The notes beneath the pieces are model-generated. The model saw nothing but the letters and a program-made list of their open reading frames with translations, was not told the DNA's origin and searched no databases. Positions 19,832-31,823 of a DNA stretch of 64,000 bases are shown piece after piece; position 1 is the first letter of the stretch; each line of letters begins with the position of its first letter. The position numbers were made by a program, and so were the translations under genes. The stretch is from Seminavis robusta (Eukaryota > Bacillariophyta > Bacillariophyceae > Naviculales > Naviculaceae): the NCBI GenBank assembly GCA_903772945.1, contig CAICTM010000030.1, positions 1 to 64,000 on the forward strand. Direction: 5' to 3'.

Positions 19832-21841
19832 TTACCAGTCAATCCAGGATTGCGGAGGCTTTGGCCAGAACTCCTGGTCAATTTGATTGCCCTTCTTTGC
19901 CATGCGAAAGAAGTGCTTGTTATAAGCAACACAATACGAGTCGTAAGCCTCCTTGCCAAACACAGGTAGATGTTCGATCATGCGTTTGTTGGTTTTCAGC
20001 ATGCTGATGATATCCTTTTGGTACCGTTCCGGAAAGCTGAGGTGAGCCTTCCATATGCCATCGATGGCTTTCGAAGGAGAGAACCTGGCTCTGGAAAACG
20101 ATTGATTCTCAATCTTCAACTCCAGAAATTGTTTGTATTGTTCCACGGCTCTCATGGCCCAATCGATGGCCCGGTCGCGTTTTCTTGGGTGCCGAGCCTC
20201 CACAACTTGAACCAGGAAGTTCCAATCCGGTGAGCTCCCAAACACGTATCGTGGAATTGGACTTTGGGCCTCGAAAGGTCGGTGTGCAGATAGGGCCGTG
20301 TAAAGCTTGATTGTGCTGGTCGATTCTAAACCGTGTGTCGCAATGCCCGTGGTGAGAGCTGTGAACTCCAATATTCCTCCTTGTTCTTCCTGCCACTTGG
20401 CAAAGTTACAGTTGTAGGATTGGAATTTGGTACTACCAATGTAGGAGGCACCGTCCGGTTGTACCTTGTCAACAAGTCCAGGTCGTACCAAGTTGAAGTA
20501 TTCCTTGTCGCCATAGACGTCCTCATCGTCAGATCGAAACAGATCCAACCATAGGCCTGAATCCATCTCAACCCGTCCTCGTGGTCCTTCCTCGAGAAGA
20601 AAGTTTCCAGAAAAAACAAGCTCGCGGCCAGCACCAAACTTGTAGCACGGATTGAACAGCTTTGCCTCAAATTTCGTGACACCTTCAGGGATGGAATACA
20701 ACCCAGTAGCCTCGTCTTGCTTCAGGCGAAAATTCATGACTCCCTTCAGTTCTCCTTCCTCTGGGAAAAGCTGCGTCGAACAAGAGGAAAAACCGAACTT
20801 CACAACCTGTATCCCGCTTTCTGGCTGTTCTGCGGCATCTCCAGCGTCAATGTTTCTTGCGTTCGTGCTTTGCCTACCTGACGCTGTTAAAGGACGTCGA
20901 AGTTTTCTTCGTGCATGAGTGTTTCGTTGGCGCTCCGTTTTGTCAGATGCCACTATCTCGACGTGATCATCATTGTCGGTTTCTTCATCCGATGAAAGCT
21001 CGACTACGTCGTTGCTGTTCGATGATGGGGGTTCAATTGCGGAATTGTTGTCGGCATCTTGGTCTCCACTATTTGACAGAGTGTCCTCGTTATCTTCGTC
21101 GTTGGACCCGAGATTTGCGTGATTTGCTTCATCGTTTTCGAGTGAATCCTCCATTGACGATATTTCATCCGACTCTTCGTCGTCTTCTTCGTCATCTTCT
21201 TCATCGTCTGCCTCGTCATCGGACAGGAGTTCCACGGGATTCTCTTTGTTTTGTCTGTTCCTCCTTTCAAGCTCGGAGGCAGCTATTGCACCCAATTTCC
21301 TTGCTCGATCATTCACAGTTGCACTCTCATTGTCGTTGCTGTCGCCATCTCCCCTTTCATCATCGGAGAACAGGTCTACTGGATTCTCTTCATTTCTCTG
21401 GTTCCTTCTTTCTTGCTCAGAGGCCCTCGTTATTTTATCACCTCTCCTGCTACAACCACATCTTGCAATTCCTCCCTCTGCCTCCTGTTTGCAGTGGAGA
21501 CAAAAGTAATAATAAAACCCCTGATGATGCGTGCAAGTAATAACATTGCAACCGCGATCCCCGATGACTACCCCAAGTCCCCTTGCGCGACAGTCTGGAT
21601 GTGGGCACTGAATCAATCCCTCTGCAAGATCGTCCACTTTCACTTGAACTGGCTGGATTTGGCTGCGTCTGACTCGTTGATTGCCCATCACACCCACAAG
21701 CTGGACATTATTCGTCTCGCCCTCATGAGTGGCAGAAACATTCCCAGAAACCTTTTTCTTTCTCTTCTGTCTGCTAGAAGGTCTTTCACTTCGTGCTGTC
21801 GCAGAACCAACCCGACTTCTCTTGGCTGACACACTGGACAT
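19832..21841 (-). CDS. Acidic Cys-rich protein of unknown function
   Basis: A single-exon frame with ATG at 21841 encodes 669 residues. After a basic, probably nuclear-localising N terminus (RQKRKKK), residues ~75-130 hold a Cys/His cluster (CPHPDC, CNVITCTHH, CLHC, CGC) that could bind one or two zinc ions. Residues ~150-300 are very acidic with repeated motifs (ENPVDLFSDDE, ENPVELLSDDE). The C-terminal ~320 residues are folded-looking and Trp-rich (SGLWLDLF, GSSPDWNFLVQVV). They include AIDGIWKAHLSFPERYQKDI followed by MIEHLP, which recalls the D..WH.HL....Y..D...H.P segment of diatom and plant DUF1399/GRDP-type proteins, though the Trp-His pair is not conserved here. Function is not known. 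Confidence 0.65.
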   Translation of the reverse strand: MSSVSAKRSRVGSATARSERPSSRQKRKKKVSGNVSATHEGETNNVQLVGVMGNQRVRRSQIQPVQVKVDDLAEGLIQCPHPDCRARGLGVVIGDRGCNVITCTHHQGFYYYFCLHCKQEAEGGIARCGCSRRGDKITRASEQERRNQRNEENPVDLFSDDERGDGDSNDNESATVNDRARKLGAIAASELERRNRQNKENPVELLSDDEADDEEDDEEDDEESDEISSMEDSLENDEANHANLGSNDEDNEDTLSNSGDQDADNNSAIEPPSSNSNDVVELSSDEETDNDDHVEIVASDKTERQRNTHARRKLRRPLTASGRQSTNARNIDAGDAAEQPESGIQVVKFGFSSCSTQLFPEEGELKGVMNFRLKQDEATGLYSIPEGVTKFEAKLFNPCYKFGAGRELVFSGNFLLEEGPRGRVEMDSGLWLDLFRSDDEDVYGDKEYFNLVRPGLVDKVQPDGASYIGSTKFQSYNCNFAKWQEEQGGILEFTALTTGIATHGLESTSTIKLYTALSAHRPFEAQSPIPRYVFGSSPDWNFLVQVVEARHPRKRDRAIDWAMRAVEQYKQFLELKIENQSFSRARFSPSKAIDGIWKAHLSFPERYQKDIISMLKTNKRMIEHLPVFGKEAYDSYCVAYNKHFFRMAKKGNQIDQEFWPKPPQSWIDW

Positions 21842-22809
21842 TGCAGCAATCGCAATCGCCTTGTCCTCTGCCTTTGCAAGTTGTTACAAATAAGTCAGGC
21901 TTTTGGCAAGATAATTGATTCCTGACACGATGTGACCACGGCCAACCCAACATAATCGTGAAAAGGCTGCTCTTCAAATACTGTAATGCCATCGATGCGA
22001 AAGGCGTTGCTGCATGTCGGGGTCAAGAGCAGACGCTTTCTTTGACACACAAATTATCAGCCAGTCGGTCTGCAATGCAATCTCGGCAGAGACTGAGTTT
22101 TCTCTCCCAACACCCGGCATTTACTACAGACAAACAGTTTGCGAACAACATCAGATGGCCAAGCTTGCTATTAATACTGCCACTGCTTGGCTTGGAGTAC
22201 AGTACCATACATCATACATGTAGCAAGCAGGCTTTGTCGCTACTATAGGGTATCGGCATTGGAAGAGGGGCCAAAATCCAGGACAGCGTTTGTGGGATTG
22301 GGGGGTAAAAGGGCGTCTCGGTCCTCCATGACTGGCTGCAATAAATGGGCTGCTTCTATTTGCCTTAATAAGGACAGTTGCTTCACCCTGGTATCGGTTA
22401 CCCGGACCAACCCCGCTCGTTCAGGACATCCACCCCAACTTCTTCAGTGAACTTTGGATGGGACCTGGCTTTCCCGTGAGCTTCCATCGGCCGATGGAAG
22501 CCCTACATCGTTGTTAGCGATAACACCAACGATGAATGATAATCGAATCGAATGAATGAAGAAACATGGCATGGCACAGCTCTGTGTTTGCACTTGTCAG
22601 CGGTTTCAACTTGTGCAAAACTCCCTTAAGCTGCATGCGAAGAGGGCTTCAAATCCTCCATGAATGTCAACATTCAACCTCACTACGTACGGGCGCTTCA
22701 GTAACGGGGAGTGATGTGAGACTAGCTACGCAAAGCAGTGTACTTGTCTATTTATCAGTAGTGCAAAATAGCAAATAAATAAAAGAAAGGTCCAGTACTA
22801 GCAAAAGGT
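21842..22809. other. Spacer with strong hairpins
   Basis: Almost 1 kb separates the 5' end of the Cys-rich gene from the 3' end of the cytochrome c6 gene. Only short frames are present. The two adjacent hairpins at 22481-22534 are the most structured part. Confidence 0.5.
22481..22534. repeat. 20-bp perfect palindrome followed by a bulged hairpin
   Basis: CTTCCATCGGCCGATGGAAG (22481-22500) is its own reverse complement. Immediately after it, CATCGTT (22506-22512) and AACGATG (22528-22534) pair around an inner GTTA-GCGA-TAAC stem with a 3-nt bulge. Two strong structures side by side in a spacer suggest an RNA element or a protein-binding site. It could also be a transposon scar. Confidence 0.8.
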
Positions 22810-23313
22810 TTACTCCCATCCAGATTCAGAAGAAGAGATAACGTAGGCGGCAACATTGGCAATGTCCTCGTCAGAGAGACGTCCTCCGAATGCGGGCATG
22901 GCATTCTTTCCGTTGGTGACTTGGTTGATGACAGCCTTCTCGTTACGTCCTCCAGAGAGGTATGATTCGAGGGCCTCCTTCTCAAGAGTCTTCTCGGGCA
23001 TGATGACATTTTGTCCTCCAGCGTGGCAAGCAGCGCAGTTGGCGTTGAAGACGGTCTCTCCGGCATCAACATCAGCGGCGAAGGCTGGGGTGGTGGCAAC
23101 ACCGAAGACAACGGCACCAGCGCAGGCAGCCTTAAGAGCGATGAAAAAAGAGGAAGATACGGAGGTGTAAGCTACTAGTATCACAGCAAATTGACACCTG
23201 TCAAGGAGCTCCATGATCTATCCGACAAACGTATGACATACCTTTCCAAGGTCAGCCTTGATGGAGAAAGCCGAAGCGGCGGCGAGAAGGGTGGCGAAAA
23301 CAGCGAGCTTCAT
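22810..23313 (-). CDS. petJ: Cytochrome c6, plastid lumen, two exons
   Basis: Exon 1 (23313-23242) encodes the presequence MKLAVFATLLAAASAFSIKA. After a 111-bp intron (GTATGT ... TTAAG) exon 2 (23130-22810) follows in phase, giving 130 residues. The ASAF motif is the diatom signal for import across the four plastid membranes, and a second hydrophobic stretch ending TTPAFA|AD is the thylakoid lumen signal. The mature ~85 residues carry the haem site CAACH, the methionine ligand region NAMPAF, and the cytochrome c6 end LSDEDIANVAAYVISSSESGW. Cytochrome c6 carries electrons from cytochrome b6f to photosystem I and is the haem-iron alternative to plastocyanin. Identity is near certain from motifs. 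Confidence 0.95.
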
Positions 23314-24898
23314 TTTGAAAGGACTAAGGAGATGTATTCAACACGAGAAGTGACAATAAAGTAAACGCCTCTCTGCCAGGACCTGGGACGACCAATCTTC
23401 CGAGTCGACGACGCAACCACCCAGACCAACAGCTGCCAAGGCCGGTATCCGGTATATCGTATCCTTGGAGCTGTCGTGCAGTGCCAATTAGCTTTCCTAT
23501 TGCGTTCGTTTGCTATCTCTTTGACACAAAACACGTCACTGGGAACTTGAAACTGGGGAATCTTTGCTCCAGAATCAATCATTCTAGATCTTGCTACGAT
23601 TTTTAACACGTGTCGTTGTATCCAACATCAATCCCAAACCATAGGATTCCCCTAGACGAAAAGCCAGAGGTGTCAACAATCCAGCAAAGATCCATTTCGT
23701 ATCTTTTGGTTTCAACATGGCCCGAACTCCAAAACCGTGACAGCAAAGTAGAGGGTTTAGGCTACTTGCTCGAAACAAATAAATGCAGTCGATTGAATAA
23801 ATGCAGTCGATTGAAAGTTCGATTGATCATTCGAGCCAAATGATTGATTCGATTCGAATCGGTTCGATCATTCAACGTTTCGATGTTGCTGCCGTCATGT
23901 TCATGAACAACAATCCTTATTTTTTTCAGCAAAGCTGCTTGAAGCCTTCGACACGACCTGTCCCGAATACCAGTGTGATTGGGTCGAAGTAGGTGGAATA
24001 ACTCCTCTACAGTAAAGGCAAGGAATGTAAAAGACTACGTATCCGATACCTTCATTCCTCTCTTCTTCTTCCATCTGCCACTCTACATGAAAACTAACTT
24101 TGACGGTACAATTGGGGTCATCATACACTAGCTAGCCAGAGTAGCTTTTTCGTCTCTTTCTCGCTTCAGTCCATTCCTTGACATCATTTCCATGCCGCAC
24201 CAGAGCTTATCCCTTTAGAAAGTAAAAGAGGAACCGTCCCGAGTAGTGGTCAAGACGCTTGCTGGTTCCTGTAGTTATATTGGTAACGATATCGAGCAAT
24301 CCCAATCATCTGAACGTGCCTTGGCTACATGTATTGACCTAGAGCAAGCTACTACTGAGCAGCCGTACTAGTTTACCTGTTGGGGTCATGGCTCATGCCA
24401 GGTCGCAAAACTACTACTAGTAGGCTACAATAACCAGCGGCATCATCATCAAGCCATTCAAGCATTCAGGTGATCTCAAATCACACGATTCAAAACCAGA
24501 GCATTAACACACTTTAAAAAGATTTAGTGCTGTTTGTTTAAAGGGGCTCTGAGGAAAAATTGTCGAAAGGCGGTTGGGGAAAGAAAATTGAGACCACAAC
24601 GTCCCTCCACAGAAGAGGGACAAAAGAGAGGAAAGCTTTGCTGCCATCAAAGTGAGCAAGAAGAAGAAGACAAAGTCAACGTTGGAGTTCCTCGATTCTC
24701 TTGCACTGCTGATTCTGCTTCTCCACCGCAGCGGCATCCAGATAGAAGTTACTTTCATCTTGTAGGAGGCCACACGCTGAACCTCCTCTTTTGTTCTGTT
24801 CGTTCGTTTCATTCGGAAGAAGTAGAGACGGGATTATTTCCGGCCAGATATTGGTAGCAGTGATTTGATTATCTTCCACAGCAACAGCAATCCAAAAA
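23314..24898. promoter_or_regulatory. Shared divergent promoter region, cytochrome c6 / phytotransferrin-like gene
   Basis: This 1.6-kb gap separates divergent starts. It contains an 18-bp direct repeat (23778-23813), a TCGATTCGAATCGGTTCGATCATTC patch (23840-23880) and several CTAG-rich words near 24120-24420. Short frames near 24500-24880 show no known domain. No binding site can be named from sequence alone. Confidence 0.45.
23778..23813. repeat. 18-bp direct tandem repeat
   Basis: Two perfect head-to-tail copies of AATAAATGCAGTCGATTG, followed by a patch of related GATTGATTCGATTC words. Confidence 0.9.
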
Positions 24899-27800
24899 AT
24901 GATACTATCTCAAGTGAGAATAGAGCTCCTGGTGAAGCTGCTTTTGTTATGTCTCTGGGGTCAGGTAGCATACGGGAAGCAACGTAGTAGGATATTGGTC
25001 AACGGGGACTCTCAGTTTGAGTATGTTGCCACCACCGATGTTTCATTTCTGTAAGTACTGCTGTACAATTCGTGGAGAAGAAGTGCTAGATAATGGCAGC
25101 CATGGGAAGAAAGAGTGGGGTATGCTTTGTTACTAACAATCTGTTGCGTACCTCTTCTTCCCACTGTTTCATTTACATGTATGTATGTGTGTATATACAG
25201 CCTCAACCTGGCGCTGGACGCTGCCGAGATGCGAAAGGCAGACAAGGATTTAGATCTGAAGAGCGATATTTACTACAAAGGCAAGAACGCCTTTTATGAA
25301 GATAGTAGTGGGCAACGCACAGTCATCTCGTTGGCCGGCCTCAGTTTGGCAGCCAGCGGTGTCATGAGTGGGGATCCTCTCTACAACATCTACCGCAATG
25401 CTTTTTATGACCTGGGTGTAGACAATGAAAACGACTCAGCAGGCAACTTTGATGGACACCCCGTAGAAGAATACGCCAATACGTTGGTAGTGGATCTATT
25501 CGAGTTGAACAGTACCCGAACTGAAACAGAAGGTGCCATCGTTCTCAATGTTTGGATGGCAGTAGCTCATGAGCTGCATTCCGTGCTGAGAGGCTGTCGG
25601 TCCAACAATCAGGACGAAATGAACGGAGCTTTGGATCGGGCTACGGCGCTTTGGATTGGAGCAGATCAGATTCGTGGTGACAACTTGGAGGGTCACCTGC
25701 TCTACAATCTAGCAGAGTTGGCCGGTGAGCTTTTTGGGCAAGACGAAGGAGAGTCACGGGTCAACACTGGTATCATGCAAGAAATTAATTCCATCCAATT
25801 CAACATTGCCTCAGGAACTTGTGCTCAGCAGGGTGGCTACGTCGAAATGAGAGACAAGATCCGTAAAGTCCTGTCTTTCATGACGGTGCCTCTGGTCCAA
25901 ACCTTGATTCATCACATTGTCCAAATCCAAAACGAAGGAGCCTCCGACATGGTTGAACTGTACGCACTAGCCTTGCTTCCACGAGTTGCGGCCTGTGAGC
26001 CGACAAAGTACAAGAGAATGTTGGAATGGATGGTATTCAACAGTCTTACCATTGAGAACCAGCTGAATGCCATTGAAACCGTGCAAGACATCTTCAGTTG
26101 CTTGGACGTAACCTGTGCTGACATTGGATCCTACCTCAATGGAAAAATCCCGCAGTGCAGCGATGTCATCGATGCCACCTCCGGTCCTCCCGGTCTGGCC
26201 TCCTACGCTCCCGTCTCAGATGTTCGGGCAAAGTCATACATTGACCGTGACATGATGCAGCTCCGACTCTTCATGGAATGGGAAGCTTACGAAACAGCCA
26301 AAGACTACTACCTTCATGGATACAACAGTCTCTATAGTCTGGCTGACCTTGCAACGAACAAGGCCGGATGGCTCGAAAGCAGAGAGTATTTGTTGTACAA
26401 TTCCTACTTTCAAGCTGAGGGCGATCCTTCGGCTCATGACATTGTCTTGGACGTGCTTGATGGAATTGCCCCCTTCGATGACAACGCCAGTGACGACCAA
26501 AAGGTCGAAGTTGTCATGTCAGTGTTGAAGAGTGTCGTAATGTACCTCGCCACTGTTGGAGAACTAGAATCGGCTGTCCTCGAGTGCGAGAACCACGCCG
26601 CCAGCCCCTCTTCAGGGACACAAGAAGCCATCGACCAATTCTGGGATGGTGGGGCGGCTTACTTCATTGGGTCCGTTGAAGGCTCTTCGGCGGGCGGAGA
26701 TTCAGGAGGAGAGCTTTTGTATGGGGCCTCCAAGACGCTTTGTGGAAGCTTTGGAACCTGCGAACCAAACGACTCTGCAGCGAACGAAGTGATAACCAAT
26801 GCCTTGAATTTTGGGAAAACGGCGTTGCAGAACAACAACTGCGACGAAGCGAAAGCTGTGTTGCACGACACCATCGAACCGGCTCTTTTTGTTCCTCTTG
26901 CTCAGGGTACTTTGTACTACGCCTCCAAATCCGCTAACTTGGTTACTGGAATTGATAGCACTGATTTCGGAGCCATGTATGGTTACGCACGCGGTGTTCT
27001 TCCACGGATGAACGAAGTATATGCTTCCAGCGCGACCAGTTTGAGGACCAACACTGTCTTCCAGCTCACCTCCAAACCGTTACCGCAAGGCTTCGATGCA
27101 GTGGTCGACGCGTTTCGTGACTCCCTTCCTCACATGTCCACCGATTGCAAGTCGATTGGCAATTTGAACGGTTATGGTTCTCTGTGTTTGGACGAGAGTG
27201 GCTCGAGTGCAACAAGTACAGGTGGCACGCAGTCAAATCCCGATTCAGATTCAGCACCAGTTCCCGCACCAGCACCACAACCAGTCCCCAATGCGGACAA
27301 TACTGGAAGCGTTTCCGACCTTGCCTTTGGACGATACACCTTCAAGTCTCCCGACGCGCCGATGCTGGATTCCCTTGTTGCGTTGGACGTAAAGGATATT
27401 CGACAGGCTGGTGATATCACACAAGCTGAGAACACATACGTCAATGGCAAAAACGTTCAGCAGGGGCTTTATGGTCAAGTGAACCTGATGAGTCTGTCCG
27501 ACGTGAGCTCTCAGGCGCATCTTTACATGAAAGAAGATCCCATTTTCAATTACTTCCGATACGCGTTGTACGATGAGTCGACCTTCGAGTCGACGACTGG
27601 CAATGCTAGTTGGCCTTTTGCTGACATGGTTGTGCGATTAGCTTTGAGCCCTGACCATGGAAATGACGCAGAACTGGCGGCCGAGGCTGCCGTCATTATG
27701 AATGCGTTCTTCCTCATCCAGCACAGACTCTACCGCGCAGCAAGAGAATGCAAACAAGGCTTGAATCCATCACATCTCATTGATTCTGCAGTGGCTTTGT

Positions 27801-30800
27801 GGATCGGCCGAGAGCAGCAAGAGGGCAAGTTTAACAGTGGGTGGATGATGTACGCCGTTGCTCAGCAGGCAGCGAAGGATTTTGGTATGAATGAAGGAGA
27901 ATCAGCGGTGAACTCTGACTTGATGGAAATGCTGAACGAGGCTCAGGTTTTGGCAGATTTCTGCCCTAGCCAACCAAACAACTTTCTAGTGTTGCGTGTT
28001 CTCACCTCTCGCATCATCGAGAAGTTCTCTATTGCGCTGGTTCAACGACTGATGTATTTCATGAGCGAGGACAACTTGGACTACACCGAGCTTTATGGGT
28101 TGTCAGTGATTCCACAGGCTGTGGCTTGTGACTCAAAGGTATACCAAGAACTCAAGGGCGCCCTCATTGATTCCTTCTCTCGTGATGTTACGATCAATGA
28201 TGCATTCTACGAGCAAATGGGATCGCTTCTGCAATGCATGAGGATCACTTGTGAAGACCTAGGGGATACAAGCCGAGCAAGTCCCAAGCTGCAAGAGATC
28301 GTTGCAAATACCTGTAAGAAGCTGGACTCGTCAAAAGGTGTCACCAAGTTGGCAGGATACGTCGCCACGTTCGATGTCTCGGAAGAATCCCGAATCGATC
28401 TCGACATTCGCCAGATTGGCGTCTTTATGAAAACCCGTGCTTACCAAGCCGCTACAGAATACTACCAGTATGGCGCAAACAGTTTGAAGACGGATCGGGC
28501 TTTCCTTTCACTTCAGTATCTTGCCACTGCTCCTGAGAGAGAGAGCGTCGGGACTGATTTTACTATTTTCTCTTCCTACTTCGGCAACAATGACAACTAC
28601 GCGGACTCCATCATCACAGCGGCCTTGAGGCAGGAGAATGACTATGAGAACGCCTCGCGCCTGCAGCTGAACGAGATTGTCGTGCGCTCCCTTCAAACAA
28701 TGGTTTCGTACATGGCTGTTCTATGGATGCTCAGCTCTGCTGTGAATGCCTGCCAAAGTGGCACGGCCAGTCAGGAATACCTAGACACTGCTGTTGCATA
28801 CTTCGTCGGTTCTATTGAAGGGCCTGAAGCAGGTGGAATCTTCGGTGGTTACGGAGAGCTCCTCTTTGGTCTTGCAAAGGAGCAATGTCCACATTTCGAT
28901 GCTTGCTCGTCGACCGGTGACGCTGAGATCAACAAGCGCATCATGTCCGTATTGACGAATATGCAGTCGCGTTTGGCAGCAAAGGACTGTGCCGCCGCCT
29001 CCTCGATTTACAACGACGTGTTGCTGACCACCCTCCCTGTGTCAATGATTGAAGGTACATTATACCACGCCGCCGCGAACGAAAAGCTCGAGGCACGATC
29101 AACGAGCAAGGCTGTGGCGGATGGGTCGATCCTAGCCGGTTCCGTGTTGCCAATAGTGGACTCTGTCAACCCGGAGAGTGCGACGGCTATCTACAACAAC
29201 ATGGCTTTCGATTTAAACCGGCGTCCCGTCTCCGGCGGCAAGCACGTTGTCTTCAATGCTTTCGCGAAAGCCATCAATGCCATGGGAGTTGACTGTAATG
29301 AAGTTGGAATCTTGAGACCAGAGTCACGAGGCATTTGTGAGGTGCAGGACGACTCGTCTCGACCAGCACCCGAAACTCCTACCAATTTAGGAGACGATCT
29401 TTATGTGACCACTACGTATGTGCAAGACAGGGCGAATATTGCAATCGACATCAAGGAAATGGAAGATGCTCTGAAGGACGGTCGACTCGAGTTTGCCAAG
29501 TTGATTTATGCAGAAGGAAAGAATTCTGACATCTACGACGATAACGGAATCACGGTTGGCCATCGAAGTGTCAAGGCTTTCGCCACCACAGAAACTTCCG
29601 AAATGGTTGAGGAGCCTTTGATGAACCTCTTTGTGTACTCTTTACAGGACGACTCCGGCCGTTTCATGGAGAAAGATGCCCGGCAATATGCTGATTCGAT
29701 CGTCAACGACGCCTTCAATGTCAAGAGCCTAGAGGCGAAGACGTTGGCTTCAGAAGCTGCAGTGGCCCTTAATGTATGGATGTACCTTGCCCACATCTTG
29801 CACAAAACTCTTGATGATTGCAAGAACGGCTTGATGACGGACAAGGATGGCGCTCACGCCATCGACGAGGCTGTGGCCTACTGGATCGGAGATGGACAAA
29901 TTGCCGGCGACGCCGAACGCGGCCACCTGCTCTATGCACTTGCCGAGGAAATGGGAGAGCAGTTCCAGATGGATCTTCCGGGACAAGTCAGAACCAACAC
30001 AAACATCCTCAGGCTCTTCCATCAAGCGAAGATCGAGCTTTCTTTCCCCGACGCGTGTGCGGCGGATCCAAGCACATACAATCGCATTTACCACATTGTG
30101 AATAAGATCGTCGCTCAAATGACAATTCCTCTTCTCCAATCGCTTATCCACTACATGCGACAGAATGATGCCGCTCGCGTAAAGGTCTACGCCCACGCTG
30201 TCGTGCCGCTTCTGGCACCGTGCAACCCCGCTACATTCAACTATCTCAGAGACAAGTTGATGAATGCACCTCTGAATGTTGTCGAAGTTGAACCAATCAT
30301 TGATCAAATCTTGTCTACATTGCCTTGTCTGGGGCTTCAGTGCGAAGACATTGGTGTGCACAAATCTGAAATTGAGCCATCTTGTACGGACCCACCTGTT
30401 CTCACTCCATTGGCGGGGTACAAACCAGCGAGTGATGTCAGAGAGGTGAGCTTATCGCGGTACGACGTCTCTTTAATCGTTGTTTCGTTGCTAACATCTG
30501 TTTGCTTTGAATTCAATCCTACAGTTTGCTCAATTTGATCTGGATATCCGTGAAATCGACATCCTGATGCAAATGGGAGCATACCGGGCTGCAGAGGACT
30601 TGTATGCCAACGGGAAGCACATCCGACAGGACACCACCAACTCGAATGCCGGCCAAGCAACAAGTCTCAGTTTCTTGGCAACAACCTCGGCCCGATCTGT
30701 CGTCCCCCAATTCGATTCGTTTGTCCGGTACTTTGATGGAAACGAGAAGTATGCTGACTACATCGTTCGAGATGCCATGACGAACGAACAGTACGGCGTC

Positions 30801-31823
30801 GAAACAAGACGGCTGTTGGCAGTGAGAACATGCCAATACATGATCATGTTTATGGCTGCGTTGCAGGGAATGCACGAGGCCATTGGCGAGTGCGAAGCTA
30901 ACGAAGCTGTCAGAGATACCACTTCGGCTGAATTCTGGGACAAGGCCGCCGCGTCCATCATTGGTCACTTGGAAGGAACTGAGAATGGTGGCTCTCGTGA
31001 GGGAATGTTGTTCTTTGCCCTCGCGAAGGACCATTGCTCCGAATTCGACACGTGTTCGTCTCCTTCACCAGCTGCTAGCCTGTCGGCAGAAGTCAACGAC
31101 AAGATTGTTTCTCTTCTCTACGCTGGTCGTGGTGCCGTGCTAAGTCGCAGCTGTTCCGAGCTCCGCAAAGCCACTGCCGAATTGGAGCCTCTCCTTCTGG
31201 TTCCAGTCATCCAAGCCACACTCAGCGCTTCGGAACGAATGGTGAATGAAGGTATCCGGCAAAAGTCGTTGAGTTCCAATCTGGTCGAAGGTCATGCATA
31301 CGCCAACGTGGTGATTCCGCTCGTGGAAGACGTCGACCGTGATGCGGCTCAAACTATCGAGGACAATCTGTCCTTGACGGGCACTCCCTTCCGTGATGGC
31401 CTTGGAGCAGTGGTGGAATCGTTCTTTGTTGTGTACAGTGGACTCGGTTTGAAGTGTGACCAGATTGGACAATCGGATGAAGTGGACGCCTGCAATGGAA
31501 CCATGTCAAGCAACTTGGACAGTAAGACAATAACCGGCATTGCTGTGGGCGTTTCCCTGACGGTTCTTGCGGGTTGTGGCATTGTTGCGTTACTCCTGGC
31601 CAAGCGAAAGAAAGACCAGGCCAAGGACACTGCACCAGTGTTTACGAGATCTAAAGGGGAAATGAGCCACACAGACGATTTGCTGACAAAGGGGGAAGCG
31701 GAAACTTCAGAATGCGAAGAACGTTTCGTAGATGAAGAAGTAGAAGAAGGGGAGGATCCAGAAGAGGCAGCCATGAGAAGCAAACCTGATGCCCCACTGG
31801 CCGAGGACCAAGAGGTTGTGTAG
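24899..31823 (+). CDS. Giant six-module phytotransferrin/FEA1-like membrane protein, three exons
   Basis: Exons 24899-25050, 25201-30445 and 30525-31823 join in phase (introns 150 and 79 bp, both GT-AG), giving 2231 residues. A signal peptide (MILSQVRIELLVKLLLLCLW...) starts the protein, and one membrane helix near residues 2128-2152 (GIAVGVSLTVLAGCGIVALLL) is followed by a basic stop and an ~80-residue acidic tail, so the bulk is extracellular or lumenal. Between them lie six modules of ~330 residues, alternating types A and B. A modules carry A.ALWIG..Q..G....G..LYA.A; B modules carry A.AYFIGS.EG....G...LLFALAK..C..F..C. All six end in a C..IG-type motif (e.g. CADIG, DCNEVG, KCDQIG). This pattern recalls FEA1/phytotransferrin (ISIP2A) proteins for high-affinity iron uptake at the cell surface. 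Family assignment is from recalled motifs; iron binding is inference. Confidence 0.62.

Noticed and set aside
20857-21829. Plus-strand frames of about 190-230 codons
   Set aside because: Antisense to the acidic region of the Cys-rich gene; no start context or domain.
29750-30361. Minus-strand frame of 203 codons
   Set aside because: Antisense shadow of the phytotransferrin-like coding sequence.
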